Shown here: positions 12,405 to 24,699 of the stretch, in pieces | Position numbering within the stretch: the stretch's first letter is position 1 | Layout: each line of letters begins with the position of its first letter | Source of the DNA: Hericium rajendrae | Lineage: Eukaryota > Basidiomycota > Agaricomycetes > Russulales > Hericiaceae | DNA: 64,000 nucleotides | NCBI GenBank assembly: GCA_033439255.1 | Contig: CM065880.1 | Location: 496,001-560,000, forward strand | Reading direction: 5' to 3' | Made by a program: the position numbers and the translations under genes | The notes under the pieces: model-generated | Databases searched by the model: none | Seen by the model: the letters and a program-made list of their open reading frames with translations, nothing else | What the model was told of the DNA's origin: nothing

Positions 12405-15400
12405 ATGGACCTCCAAACGCTCTCAACCCTCTTCGCATCGACAATCAGTCCAAATCCTAATGTACAGAAATCAGCAGAGCTTGAAGTCCGAAAGGTGCGT
12501 CTGCTCATTTTCACGCGAGGCACCGGCAGTGGGTGTTGAGGTTTGCATGATCTGTCATATCTAGGTTAGCGGACAGGAGGGCATCGTGGCCGCGCTTTTG
12601 CAGATCATTGCATCGGACAGCGTTGACTTGTGTGTTCTCTGCAAGTGTTCGGTATACGTCTACTCATATTCTGTGGGTTAGGGCAACTCGCCAATCCTGC
12701 GCTATCTTCCTGAAAAACCGCGTCGCCACCGGCTATTTCGTCGACCCCGACCGCCCTCATCCCGACCAAAAGCCCATTTACCCTTTGGATCGCGTAGCCC
12801 TGAAGAGCTCGATCCTCCACCTTCTTGCTACATCTGCGAACCGCGCGATTACTGTGCAGCTCGCGCATGCTATCAGAACTCTGGTTAGCCATGATTTCCC
12901 GGACAAGTGGCCGGAGCTCTTGGGCAATACAAAAGCCCTGCTCTCCAGCTCTGATATCAAGGAAGTACATGCTGGCTGTGTTGTTGCACTCGAGATGGTC
13001 AGGGCGTTCCGGTGTGTTTCTTACGGTTGCTCCAGGATCTGAGCCATTGACCGAAACTATACTACTCAGCTTCCGCCAGAAGAGGGACATCCTTCCCAAT
13101 ATTGTTGTCGAGCTCTTCCCAACCCTTGTTGACATCGCCTCGAAGCTGCTGGCCTCGCCGTCGTCTGACCCTGCTTCGCAAGAAATCCCGACCATCCTCC
13201 ATCTCATCCTCAAAACTTACAAAGGATCCATCGTCCTGCATCTCAGCCCGCATCAGCAGAGTGCGGAGAGCCTCGTTCCCTGGGGCCGCCTTCTGTTCGA
13301 AGTCGTCAACTTGCGTATACCTGCCGAAGCCGTCCCGCTGGATGAAGACGAGCGCGAGCGGTCCGAATGGTGGAAGGCCAAGAAATGGGCATATGGTATA
13401 CTTGGGCGCCTTTTCCATCGCTTCGGCAACCCTTCGCAGCTCCCCAGCCCCATGCAGGAAGAGTACGGGCCTTTCGCACAGCACTTTGTGTCGACGTTCG
13501 CGCCGGAGATCTTTAAGGTGTACTTGCAGCAGGTCGAGCTGTATGTCTCTGGACAGGTGTGGCTCTCGAAAAAGTGCCAGTACCAAATTTTCCAGTTCTT
13601 GGGTGAATGGTACGTATTTTGTTTTCGGAATATATGCGCTATTTTAGCTCATTTCTCTCGTGACATCGTGTTCTTGACCGACTATCGATATTAATTGCGC
13701 AGTGTGAAGCCGAAGTCCACCTGGGCTTTGGTCAAGCCTCATTTCGAGACCCTGGTCTCGCGGTTCGTGTTCCCGAATCTCTCGTTCACGACCGCGAGAC
13801 AAGAACTCTGGGACGAGGACCCCGTTGACTACGTCGCACTTCCATCGGTCAGTCCTTTACTGCAATGTCACTTTCTAATCTCGCCATCTGACTAGGTCGT
13901 TTGAAGATGAATACGAGAACTACTCTTCTCCTGTGTCTGCTGCCACCAGCTTCCTCTTCCAGCTGGTCAGCAGCCGCACCAAAACGACATTCATGCCCAT
14001 CCTTGGCTTCGTCAACACTGTACTCGCGTCGTACGTGCAGTCATGTCGTCCATTTTCTCGTGCCATACGTGTATACTCAGACCAGTCGTCACAGAAACCC
14101 TGCTCCGCCTCAGCGTTTCGGCGCGCTCAACATGACGGCGGCTCTGGGACCCTTTATCATGCGCCATCCCGACGTGAAGGGTAATATGTCGCAGTTCATG
14201 ATGCAGCATGTCCTGCCGGAATTCAAAAGCCCGGAGGGCTATATGCGCGCCATTGTCCGTCCTTTTTTGCCTTATCTGAAGCTGGTGTTAACGTCGAGTC
14301 ATTCAGGCTTGCGAGGTCTTGGGAACGGTGGAGCGGGCCAACATCCAGTGGGCCAGTCCAGAGGTGCGATAGCTACTTTCCCCTGGGAGACAGGTTGCTG
14401 AGCTCCGCCATATTTCTAGCATTTGAACGCGCACTTCTTGGCTGTCACGGCCGCTCTGGATGATGCTGAACTGCCGGTGCGCGTGCAGGCTGCTCTGGCG
14501 TTGACCGAGATGGTGGGGACTCACGACGCCGGTATGTCTCAACCTTTCAATGGATGCATATTAACGTCTGACGTTTTGCGCGTATCATAGTAAAAGCGGC
14601 CGTCGCACCCCAGGTTGGCAAGGTCATCAAGGTACTACAGTCTTCTGCCACAACTACGAATCTATCGCAAGATATTGATTCGTGATCTTTAGATCTCCTC
14701 AAGCTGTCGGACGAGACCGATTTGGATATTCTGAACAGCAGCATGGAGAGCATGGTTGAGCAGTTCCAAGAGGAGCTCCTCCCCGTTGCTGCCCAACTCA
14801 CCGCGCGCTTGGTCAGTCGCATTTCCTCGCTCAGATGCAATATCTGACTCCCCACTATCCCTCTAGTGCGACTCCTACCTGCGTCTCGCCCGCGAGGCCC
14901 TTGCCAAAGAGGAACACGCACCAGCATCCGAGGATCTTGCCATCGCCATGGAGTCGGATGACAATGACGACAAGACGTACGCAGCAATGGGCGTCGCGAA
15001 GACTATTGGGACGGTGGGCTGGACTCCCTCAGATATGCAACTGAAAATGAGATCGTGTGTCGTGTCGCAGATTGTGTCTTCTGTCGACTCCTCGCCGGAG
15101 ATCCTGGCGCAGGTCCAAGAAGTCATCATTCCTATCATCAAGTTCACTTTGGAGAACAAGCTTTTGGGTGCGTAGTCGTTTAATTGGCTGGACGGAACGA
15201 TTTCTGATATCGTTTGGGCGGTAGATCTTTTCGATAACATGTATGACCTCGTGGATGCGTTGACCTTCAAGACGCACAACATCTCGCCAAACATGTGGCC
15301 GATCTTCGAGCTGACGTACCAGCTGTTCAAGTCTGACGCTGTGGACTTCCTCGACGGTACATATTCTCCATTCTCTACCACGATCACTATCTAATATAAC

Positions 15401-16667
15401 TTCCTGCAGAGATGCTGCCCGCTCTGGACAACTTCATCTCTTACGGCACGGAGGTCTTCAAGGCCCGCGCAGACTACAGGCAGATGATGCTCGACATTAC
15501 ACCACTTCCATCACCAGCGGCCAGCTTGGCGAGAACGACCGCGTCAACGGGTCGAAGCTCGCGGAGTCGCTTTTCCTCAACCTCCGTGGCCACGTCGACG
15601 ATGTATGTATCTCCCACGGCATGCTATCTATATCCTGCATACTAACAGATAAAATGATGTCCAGTTCCTCCAACCGATCATCAAGACCGCGCTCGACCAC
15701 CTCGACAAAGCCGAGACCACCGCATTGCGCCTTGCGAACTTGGAAGTGCTCATCAACGCCGTGCTGTACAACCCCGGCCCCGCGCTGCAGTTTATGGAAC
15801 AGTACCGCGCGGGCACGGGTCGCGTCTTCTTCGACAAGTGGTTCGCCGCGATCAACAGCGACTCGGGGCTGCCGCGCGTGCACGACAAGAAGCTCACAAT
15901 CCTCGCGCTGTGTGCACTGATGGAGTTGGACCCGAGTGATGTCCCGGATAACCTGAAGGATGGGTGGCACGGCATTGTGGCAGGTGCTTTGAGGGTGTTC
16001 AAGGACTTGCCGAAGGCTGTTGCTGGTGCGGTGGTTCTTTTCTTGAACATGTTGGGGATGCTGATGCGCATGCGTAGCGCGCAAGGCATTGCAGGAGGCA
16101 TTGCAGGAGGAAGATGGGGAAGATTCAGGCGACGACGATGACGCCAAGTACTTAAATCTTGAAGGAGAAGATGGTACATTCTTTCCATTTCCTATTCTAC
16201 CATTCAGCTCATCAGATTCCCAGAGGACGTGTGGGACGAGGATTCCGCCTACATTGAGATGTTGGCCAAAGAGGTAGCAAACGCTTCGTCCCTTCTTAGG
16301 ATTCAGGTACTCACCGTAAGATCGCTAGGGTGTCCGTCTGAGAGAACAATCTGAGAAGCGCGGCGGTGATGAAGATGCGGAGTCCATTGACTCTGAGGAG
16401 TCTGATATCGATGAGGAGCTGGGATACATCAGCCCGCTCGACACCGTCGACCCATACCTCACCTTTAAAGCAGCTTTGACTGGTGCGTTAAACTATTGAC
16501 ACAAAATTGACATCCTGCTGACCGCTCGTCCTACATCCACAGCTCTGCAAATGAAAAACGGACAGCTTTACCAGGCCAACACCGCGTCGCTCGACGTCGA
16601 GCAACAGACATTGCTCATGGAGGTGATGCGCAAGGCAGAAGCACAGGGGGGCTCGGCTCAGGCATAG
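12405..16667 (+). CDS. Importin-7/8-type karyopherin (Nmd5/Sxm1-like)
   Basis: An importin-beta family HEAT-repeat transport receptor that carries cargo through nuclear pores under Ran control. The preferred start is ATG 12405 (MDLQTLSTLFASTISPNPNV); an in-frame ATG lies at 12396. The importin-beta N-terminal domain follows (QEGIVAALLQIIASDSVDL, then ATRQSCAIFLKNRVATGYF). Later blocks include LHLILKTYKG, FVFPNLSFTTARQELWDEDP, HPDVKGNMSQFMMQHVLPEF and NMYDLVDALTFKTHNISPNM. An acidic stretch near 16120-16430 precedes the end, MEVMRKAEAQGGSAQA. At least a dozen short GT-AG introns are visible. One base appears to be missing near 15494-15500, between MMLDI and TTSITSGQLGENDRV. Otherwise the frame continues to the stop. 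Confidence 0.85.
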
Positions 16668-17014
16668 AATGGATCAGATGGGATGCTTATGAATTAACGA
16701 ATTTACACACGGTGCTGTTACATTATGCAGATTTTGAATGTTGTCTGTTACTTTGATACACGGCAGAGGATTCCAATGTTCCACGATCGTAAGGCAAGAG
16801 ATGGATTGTCCAAGATTTGACTTGAATACGGCAGGAATGGTATAATGTTCGATGTTACTCTGACAGCTTTGAAAGATATATAACAATTTCATTGCTCAAG
16901 TCCACATATGCATCATCCCATAGTTATATTCTCTAAATAAAAGATAGTCCAGAAGATATGCTAATAGAAAAGATTTCCACGATGCCCAAACCTCAAACGA
17001 AGATCCTATGACAT
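16668..17014. other. Convergent 3' intergenic
   Basis: About 350 bp of AT-rich 3' flank shared by the karyopherin gene (+) and sedolisin 2 (-). No gene is seen. Confidence 0.5.
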
Positions 17015-19103
17015 TTACAAGCCGGCCACGGTGCGGAGAGCAGAATAGATAGGAGAGCCAACACCGGTGACCTGCAGATAGCGGACATATGAGCGAAACG
17101 AGCCCAACGGCCAAAATGAGCAACACGTACCGGGTCCCATCCAGTACCAGCGCTGAAGCCGTTCGTGCCACACCCGGGGTTGTCCCCGGAGGTGATGTCG
17201 GTGAATGCGCCCTTGTTGGCGTAGATGAGGGGATTCAAGAAGCCAAGCGGCGACTTGCCAGCGGCGATGAGCTCGTCGTTGAGCAGCGCGAACAAACTCG
17301 CGGTAATCGGCGTCGAGCAGCTCGTGCCGGCAACAGTGCCGAATTCGCCGCCGAACACGATCTCGACGTTGACGCCGAACGCCGCGAGATCGGGAAAGGC
17401 GCGGCCAGTCTTGTTAAACAGACCCGCGTTGGTGTTGCCGAGCTTGCTGAGGTATGCGGAGACGTCGGCGGATTGATAATCGGGGATCGCAAAGAGGGTG
17501 GAGAAGCCACCGGACGAGAAGTCGACAGCAGTCTCGGGGATGCCGGTGGTACCGCCGACGGAGGTAACGCTGTAGATAGTTGCTTCAGTGCTGTTAAGTG
17601 TAGATATACTGGGGAGGCTTACAAGGGGCAAGTCGAGGGGAAGGTGGGAATAAAGGTGGTGCAGCTTTGGCTCTGACCACCAGAGACACCACCGTCACCG
17701 GACGAGAAGAAGATAGAAGTGCCACGGGCGCCGAGCTGAGCGTAAGCATTGCACAGGTTGCTGAAGATACAAAAATCAGGATGGCATTCGAATGCAAGGG
17801 GCGTATCGAACTTACTTGGCGATAGAGAAAGGAAGGTCAGGCTCGTTGAAGGAGTAGCTGGTGGTCAGAACGTTGGGGACATCATCCTCGCCAAGAAGTT
17901 CGTTGATGATATCCAAGAATCCGTCAATGCCGTCCGGGTTGTTCTCACCGACGGACACAAACTCATTGGGCACGCCGGTAGCGACACCGACAGTATATTG
18001 CGTGTCAAGGTTCTAATGCAATCGCCGTCGATCATCAGACATATTGAAAGGCATAAATACGCTTGTCAACTCACAGCCTCGATCCCAGGAGTGTTCTGGT
18101 CGTTCTCGCCCCCGTCAATCAATACAGTGCTGAAGGTGGTGGAGGGCTGATGTCGGTACGGTATGTCTGCAGGAAGGTCTAAAGGGTCGCGTGAATATGA
18201 CGACTATCTGTTGCATAAGATTAGACAAACTTTGAGGTCAGCCAGGTTGGCCCATTGATCAATGAACCCAGCAACGGCAATGCGGTTAGACGACTGCGTC
18301 GCCGGTGCAGACGGGATGCCGTAGAGTTGCTGCGCGCAAGTGGGCGTGAATGACGTCCCGCACGACGCAGGAGCGGCATCGGCCGTCAGATTTGAGTTCT
18401 TCGAGAATGTGCCAACCACCTTCGGCGAGCCGAAAGGCTTGACGGGAAATCTTCAGATGAAATCTGATCAGTATCGCGCATGACAACCGACGACGGTTGG
18501 TTACTCACGCGACCGTCGGATGGACGAGACTGAGATGACTCTTCAAGTCCGCAGGAATAGAGTACGACAGCGTGCGAATGGTCTGCTCGCCGGTGGACTG
18601 GTGCGTGAAGGTCGAGTAGTCGGCGTTGAGCAGGGTGTTGGCCTGCTGGACAGTGACGTTGATGCTAACCCAGTCGCCGGCGGGCGAGATGGTGTTGGAC
18701 GAGATGCCGTGCGACGACAACCAGTCCTTCACCGCGGACGTGGTATCCGACGAAGGAGCCACGAGCGCCTCCACCTATTACGACGCACGCGACCATCAGC
18801 AACAATATTCAGTAGCAGATCCGATCCGCGGATGGCACACACCTGCTCCTTGGAAAGATGCTGGCCGTACTCCGCGTTGCCGGGCGTGCTGACAGCGTAG
18901 AGCTTGTCCTCGAGCGACTTGAAGTTGCTCTGGACGAGCGCGAGGCGGAGGTTCAGCACGTGATCCGACGGGGCGGCCCCATCGTTCACGTATCCGCTGG
19001 GCACGTTCTCGCGACGCTCATGGACGTGCATCGTCCGTTTCGAGCGCGGCGACGCGCAGACGACAGTGACGAACGCTGCGAGAGCGAGGGTGATCTTGAC
19101 CAT
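17015..19103 (-). CDS. Secreted sedolisin (S53), copy 2
   Basis: The start at 19103, MVKITLALAAFVTVVCASPR, is a signal peptide, followed by HVHERRENVPSGYV and a pro-domain with TISPAGDWVSINVTVQQAN. Triad regions: EA-NLDTQYTVGVATG (Glu and Asp four apart), [11 protein letters not shown], and VAGTSCSTP near 17315-17330. The C-terminus is FTDITSGDNPGCGTNGFSAG, then [21 protein letters not shown]-stop. One C appears to be missing next to the GGG at 18144-18146 (+ strand), before the exon reading STTFSTVLIDGGENDQN. It is convergent with the karyopherin gene and opposite to the other three copies. A CATAAAA-like element lies about 85 bp upstream of the ATG. Confidence 0.85.
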
Positions 19104-21415
19104 GTCGAGAACGGATGCGTGACAAGGAGGATGGAAGAGAGCACGGGGGGTGCGCTGTAGATTTCTGGGAGGCGAGGCAGACGCATTTTATGGGGCCAAG
19201 GATTCGAAGGAGGCCATGCATGATAGGCCGTCCATCAGTGCAAGATGGAGATAAGAACTAGACTCATGTAGGACAGCGTTGAGCGGAACAGCGAAACCAA
19301 GTCGCGTTCCACGCGTAACATCACAGCAACGAGAAGATGAGAAGCTCGAGCCAGGACAGCGTATATCATCGCGTGATCCTTTGATTCGGCCTCATGTATC
19401 CGGCGACGAGGCGTCCTCGCCAGTGGCTAGAGTCCTCAAGAACGCTGTTGCGCGGGCGGTCTAAAATCTGATATAGATGAACGACCTTGTGATGCATTGC
19501 CCAACGACCCAAAAGGGATGCTCGGAAGGTGGTCAATTTTTCAATCTGTGGCTTCTATCTCCTGGCCTGCCTGCCGAAGGTGGAATAGGAAGATAAGACA
19601 ATCCCCCGTTAGTCCATGGCAAATGACGACACAATGGCAGGATCTACTAACAGTGTAGGTGCGCTCCCGACACAGACCGATTTGAATGGCTCTGGGAATG
19701 CCTTGGTTCAGTGAATGAGAGATAGAACCCTTAAGCTCCGGCCGTATCCGATACGGGTGTAGCGTTTGGTCTACCGGACCCGCTGAATGAGGGTGCTGCA
19801 ATGAGAAGCACACACCAGCAGGACTAGGTTGGGATTCTCCGTATTCAGTCACATAGGCGAACCGGCGTCATTGCCAAGACTTGTCAGCCCATACGAAGGA
19901 GGGCGGAGGACACGGAATAGTTGATGAAGAAGTCAATTCTCTCATCATATGCGAGCATGTGGACCACCCGACGTACCGGGCTATCATGAAATAGACCATA
20001 AAGCGTGTGCACGCGCTCCAAAATTTGCATAGCAGGCGATCATAAAGTCCTTCGAGCACTGTGAATGGCGTGAGATGAAGAGTTGCTCGCGATGGATGGA
20101 GGCGTCTCATAGGCCACAGAAGACCTCGAGTTAATGTTAGTTCCCGCGATCTGAAGGCGCTGTTCCTCTTGAATACATCGAACGGTTTCATCTTGCCGCC
20201 TTGTTGCATACAAGTTCTATGTATAGTGATCAGTCAATGGGAACACTTATCTGACGGGAAATGTTGACCGCACCTTGCCGTGATATCTGACAATAAGGCA
20301 ATGACATCACAACAGATCCGATGAGACAGATTTTGACCACAAAAATATCACTCTGTTTTCCATAAAATGGTCCACGAGCGTCACCGCCATCGTCCAGCGT
20401 GGATCGAGTATCATCGCATGCTGCGGTGTGTGGTCCCTACGATCACACGAGCAGTGGTCCTGAAATGCGAGCACGAGTAAAGGCACAGCGAGGGACGAGA
20501 GAAATGAACGAAGCAGTCGAAAGGGGAGAGAAGGCCGGTAGCTGAATGCGAGGAAGCATTGGCTGCGAGACTATCAGACCACGATGACAGATATCGTCGA
20601 TCCCAGGCGATGAACTATGCAGAGGTGGGGGATATGAGATCAGCAGAACAAAAGAGTGGAATGTCTGCATACTTACAGGAGTCCATGCGGCACATGGCAA
20701 GACGGCTTCATGGAAATAAGATTACAAAAAAATTGCGGGATACCGCCACCTCGCAGTCGACAGCACTTGTGCTGCTCAGCCAGTCGGTACGCTTAACACT
20801 CGAGCCGTCTTGGGAAGATGAGTCCACATAGTCGACAAGCACGATAAGGATCATCCTATACAGAATGGAAAGATGAGACCTATTCTGAGACGATCAACAC
20901 CTGCAGCCATTACTCAGTGAGGCATTGAGCAGTTTGGGGGCTGACTGACATCCACAGACGCCGATGAGAAATGTGGTGCGGATGTAGTGAGACTTCATTC
21001 AATCGCGAGTCTCGTGTATCTTGGCGTCAAGCCGAGATGAGCTGAGAACCTTCGAGGAAGGGCGAGCCATTTTCGGATGAGAAGGGTCCGAACATTATTC
21101 GACAGCGTAAAATTTTTGGGAGGCTCAAACTAAGATAGGTAGCGCTGAGATCTTGAGACTGAGTGCTCACCGGTACTCACCGGTCACCGCTGACCCTTCT
21201 CGACTCGAGAGCAGGGGAGCGCCCGGGCCGAGCTGTCGGCGTTTAGACTTAACGCCAGTCGTTGACCACGAGCTCACAATCTGAACAGTTTTCCTGCATG
21301 GTCATGTCAGTTCTAGTCACAGCTATTTCTAGAGAAATTGCATTTTGAATGCCGAGCTTTTACGAGAGCGCGGTGTGATTTTTTCTTGCAGGCTTGCAAG
21401 TCCGTCATGGGAATG
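19104..21415. other. Intergenic, no gene supported
   Basis: About 2.3 kb upstream of sedolisin 2. Several small open frames (for example 19541-19852, 19868-20209 and 20443-20831) occur on both strands without domain or splice support. I recognise no repeats or RNA genes. Confidence 0.4.
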
Positions 21416-22110
21416 CTAGGATACCAGGCGCTTTTCGTGGTCTGTAGCACATGTATCAAGCGTTGTGGGCGCGGGTTGGTCAGGAATTTCGATGTTATCT
21501 GGCACGAGCTGTGTGAGATGATCAGTAAATATCTGTAGATCAATGCTCATCAGATTGAATAGGAGAAAATCCAACCACAAGTACACACCATGGAGTCGAA
21601 TCCTGTGCATCGTCGTCGCGTGGCATATTGACGGCAGACAGTGATTTGAACGAATAGCCATCAGTTATCAATTGCACCTGAAAAGCGGCACGAAATGCCA
21701 TCCACCAAATGAGCCAGAAATCCATGATCTTCCAGGCGTTCGGGGTTCATCAAGAGTATGGGTGAGCATAATTAGAGAATAATGTTTCAGGACTATATCG
21801 GACAAAAAACTCACCTTACAGAGGGCGTCTCGCAGATCCGGAAGTCGAGACGAGCTTGATGTTGCGCAAACACGACCATTCTTCTCTAATCGTGTACCAG
21901 AGACTGGTCATCGTCAGTCGACTTAAAGTTGGAATCAAGACCCGCGTCATGATCATAAGCGCCATCTTTAGGAAAGATGCACCTCTACTTTCAGCTTGAT
22001 GTCCATGATGTCGGCGATGACGCTTTTGTCGTCCTCCAAGATAACAACCAACTCCAAGACGATCTCGAGTGATGATCCCGACAATTCGACAGTTGAGCGT
22101 CATCGAGTCA
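21416..22110 (-). CDS. Possible small multi-exon gene of unknown function
   Basis: The 3' part reads DFWLIWWMAFRAAFQVQ, then NMPRDDDAQDSTPW. A clean intron (GTGTAC donor near 21590, CTACAG acceptor near 21537) leads to IFTDHLTQLVPDNIEIPDQP and a stop at 21416. Upstream frames near 21900-22110 are open but do not join clearly. Composition and one good intron suggest coding. I recognise no family, and the 5' end is uncertain. It would be divergent from the F-box gene at 22262. Confidence 0.3.
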
Positions 22111-22261
22111 ACCATGGTGCCCACGATAAGGCGCGGGCGCTAAAGTGCCGCCGGCCTAGTCGTAAGCAACAGTCATCATCGGCACTCTACTTTTCACATT
22201 ATTCTGCTTTCCGCCTTCATATCTTCCTCAAGGCAACATTCGACGAGCCTGGATTGTTCCG

Positions 22262-23831
22262 ATGGCAGGCATATCTGCAATTCCACCAGAAATAATCGAA
22301 CAGATACTCCTCGAACTGGATCCGCAGGACATCTCTCCGTTTACACAGACCTGCAGGACTTATCATACGCTCATCAACCACCCACCGGACCAGCACTTCT
22401 GGCGCCAGCTGTACCTGCTCCAACCGTTCGACGATCTCCGACAATGCATCAGCCCGCTGGGATACAAGGTCCCACCCGAGTCTATCGACTGGAAGCGCGA
22501 CCTGCAGCGGATCATCCGAGCGCGCACCATCGCGTCCGAGCCGTCCAAATGCCGCCCATATGAGCGCGAAGAGGTATTGCGCACGCTGCTACATATGGCA
22601 TCTACATCCCACCCGCACCCTCGGTCTTCTCCGAAGCGATCTCGCAGAACCTGCTCTGGCTCGCCGCGACGCTTCGCGGCGGCGCGCTGCTCGACCAGGA
22701 GCTCTGGAAGCAATCCAAGGAGGAGGTGCAACTGCGCGCAAAGCTGCATACGTTTTCGGCCTGACGCCGCGCGATGCGAAGCGCGCGCGCAAGGTCGAGG
22801 CGAAGGGGTATGTCTACGACATGCGGCACTACACCTACGCGAACGAGTTCGGCCCGTTCTTGCCGGACGAGGGCGAGGGCGCGGAGAACGGCGTCGGCGA
22901 TGGCGGCAGGCTGGTCGTGAACTGGGTCCATGTGCAGGCGCTGCATCATGATGTATCGATGCACCTCGTGAATCTCGAGGAAGACGCGCCATTCGAGTAT
23001 GCGATCTTCCCTATGAGCCTGCCGTATTGTCAGAGTATCATATCTGAGGGCGTGGATATGGCTACGGAGAGGGATTGGGCAGGTGTTGAGGGGCTTTGGC
23101 ACTGCGCGATATGTTTCATCGACCATCGCGCGCTACTCCGTAAGTTGCGTGTTCATCTTACAACGATGACCCGTTGATCGACCTCTGTAGTCTACAACAG
23201 TTACGATGATGGAGAGTCTCCGGATCCATCCTTGTTCAACGCTCCCGACTTCGATGAGGTCTTCCGTATCATACCAGTGAACTTCCGTATCCTCTCTACA
23301 GAGCATGACCCGAAGCACCCCGATAGGTATTCCCTTTCTTCAGAAACATTCGCATGTTCTCACCGCAGCATGCAGGCCGAAAATCCACTTCGTCGGGGAG
23401 GTGCGAGATGACCACACAATGCTCGGGCGGGCAGAGGTCACCGATGACGATCACGTACGCTGGCATTTCGTAAGTCCATCCCATCAACTGGCCCCTCTAT
23501 CCAGTAGCTAATCACTCCAGGTATCCGGCGAAGAAGGCCAGTCGGTCTGGAGGTAAGCCCGCCCATGCGCCTCAGACAGAACTGCACTCATGCCTTCACA
23601 CAGCGGCGAGTGCGTCCAAGTCGGAAGTGTACGCTCCTCGTTCGGAATCCTCGGCACGTGGACCACTGTCTTCCACGATCAGCACGATCCGGTCGGTGAG
23701 TTTCTCGTTCCTATTGCTTTTGCTTCGTCCGTTCCTGTGCTCGTGCTCATTGGTCTCGTGACTTTTTTGTGTCTATAGGGCCGGTCTGGTTGCACAAGGT
23801 GCATAACGCTGAACAAGCTGGGAAGCGGTGA
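22262..23831 (+). CDS. F-box protein
   Basis: The N-terminal F-box reads IPPEIIEQILLELDPQDISP, then YHTLINHPPDQHFWRQLY. F-box proteins dock substrates to SCF (Skp1-Cullin) ubiquitin ligases. The downstream region (QNLLWLAATLRGGALLDQEL; YVYDMRHYTYANEFGPFLPD; VHVQALHHDVSMHLVNLEED) resembles agaricomycete F-box proteins with no known target. Several short 3' introns lead to the end, GPVWLHKVHNAEQAGKR-stop. Two frame corrections are needed: near 22588-22592 and at the T4 run 22753-22756. Confidence 0.75.
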
Positions 23832-24699
23832 TCGAGACTTTATAGAGGCATTTCTTTGGGCATGTCATGTCGTTTGACTTTACCTTATGTTTCAGATGGT
23901 CGCGTGGCTTCCACACGAATTTCTGGCTCTTCGGACGCGCGTTCGGCATGCAGGTGTCCCGAGGCGCTTGTGATAGTATCTAAGCCGTGATGATTGCTCA
24001 CCACGTATATTATCCGTTCGCGAGGTATGCTGAAATACCAGACGTTCAGATACAGGTAAGGTCAAGCAGTCCATTTATCTATGTACCTTCAGACCTTTCC
24101 TGGTCATGCAGACCAAACATTTGGGAAAGAGGTGCGCAATCACTGCAGAAGAGAAGGAATATTCTGCTGACTTCATCTTCAGCGTGGTTTCTGTAATTTT
24201 ATGTGATGTTCGGTTCCGTGGATCCCAAGTGAAGTTGTGGCTGCTATCCTGCTAAGTCACTGCATCATGCACATGGCCAGAATCGGGTGGGCCTGGAAAA
24301 TCCCGGCGGCCGGATCCGGCGTGTTGACAATGAGAAGCGCCCCGAATCTCCAAAGTTGAATATTTGTTCAACTTCAATTCAACTTCATCTCAGACAAATC
24401 TCTCGCCGCCGTCGTCAGTCTTTCTGCGAAATCATTGAATTCAATGTCGCACCTTTCTGTATTATACCGCCACGTCCCAGTCAAAGTATCAAATAAATTG
24501 GACGAACGAAACTTCTCTGGATCGCAACTTGGACGATGAATGCCAAACGCTTGAAACGGTTTGGGCATGACACGTCTCAAGATACGCTAGCAGGTATTTG
24601 AACGCGAACATGGTTAACCGCACCCGCCCGCTCCTTCCATCCTACCATCACATCGTTAACCACCACATTCTCTACTAAACACCACGTTCATTTACCACC
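23832..24699. other. Intergenic upstream of sedolisin 3
   Basis: Holds 3' flank of the F-box gene and the promoter of sedolisin 3. A direct/inverted AT-rich motif lies at 24358-24390 (TTGAATATTTG, TTCAACTTCAATTCAACTTC). No gene is seen. Confidence 0.4.
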
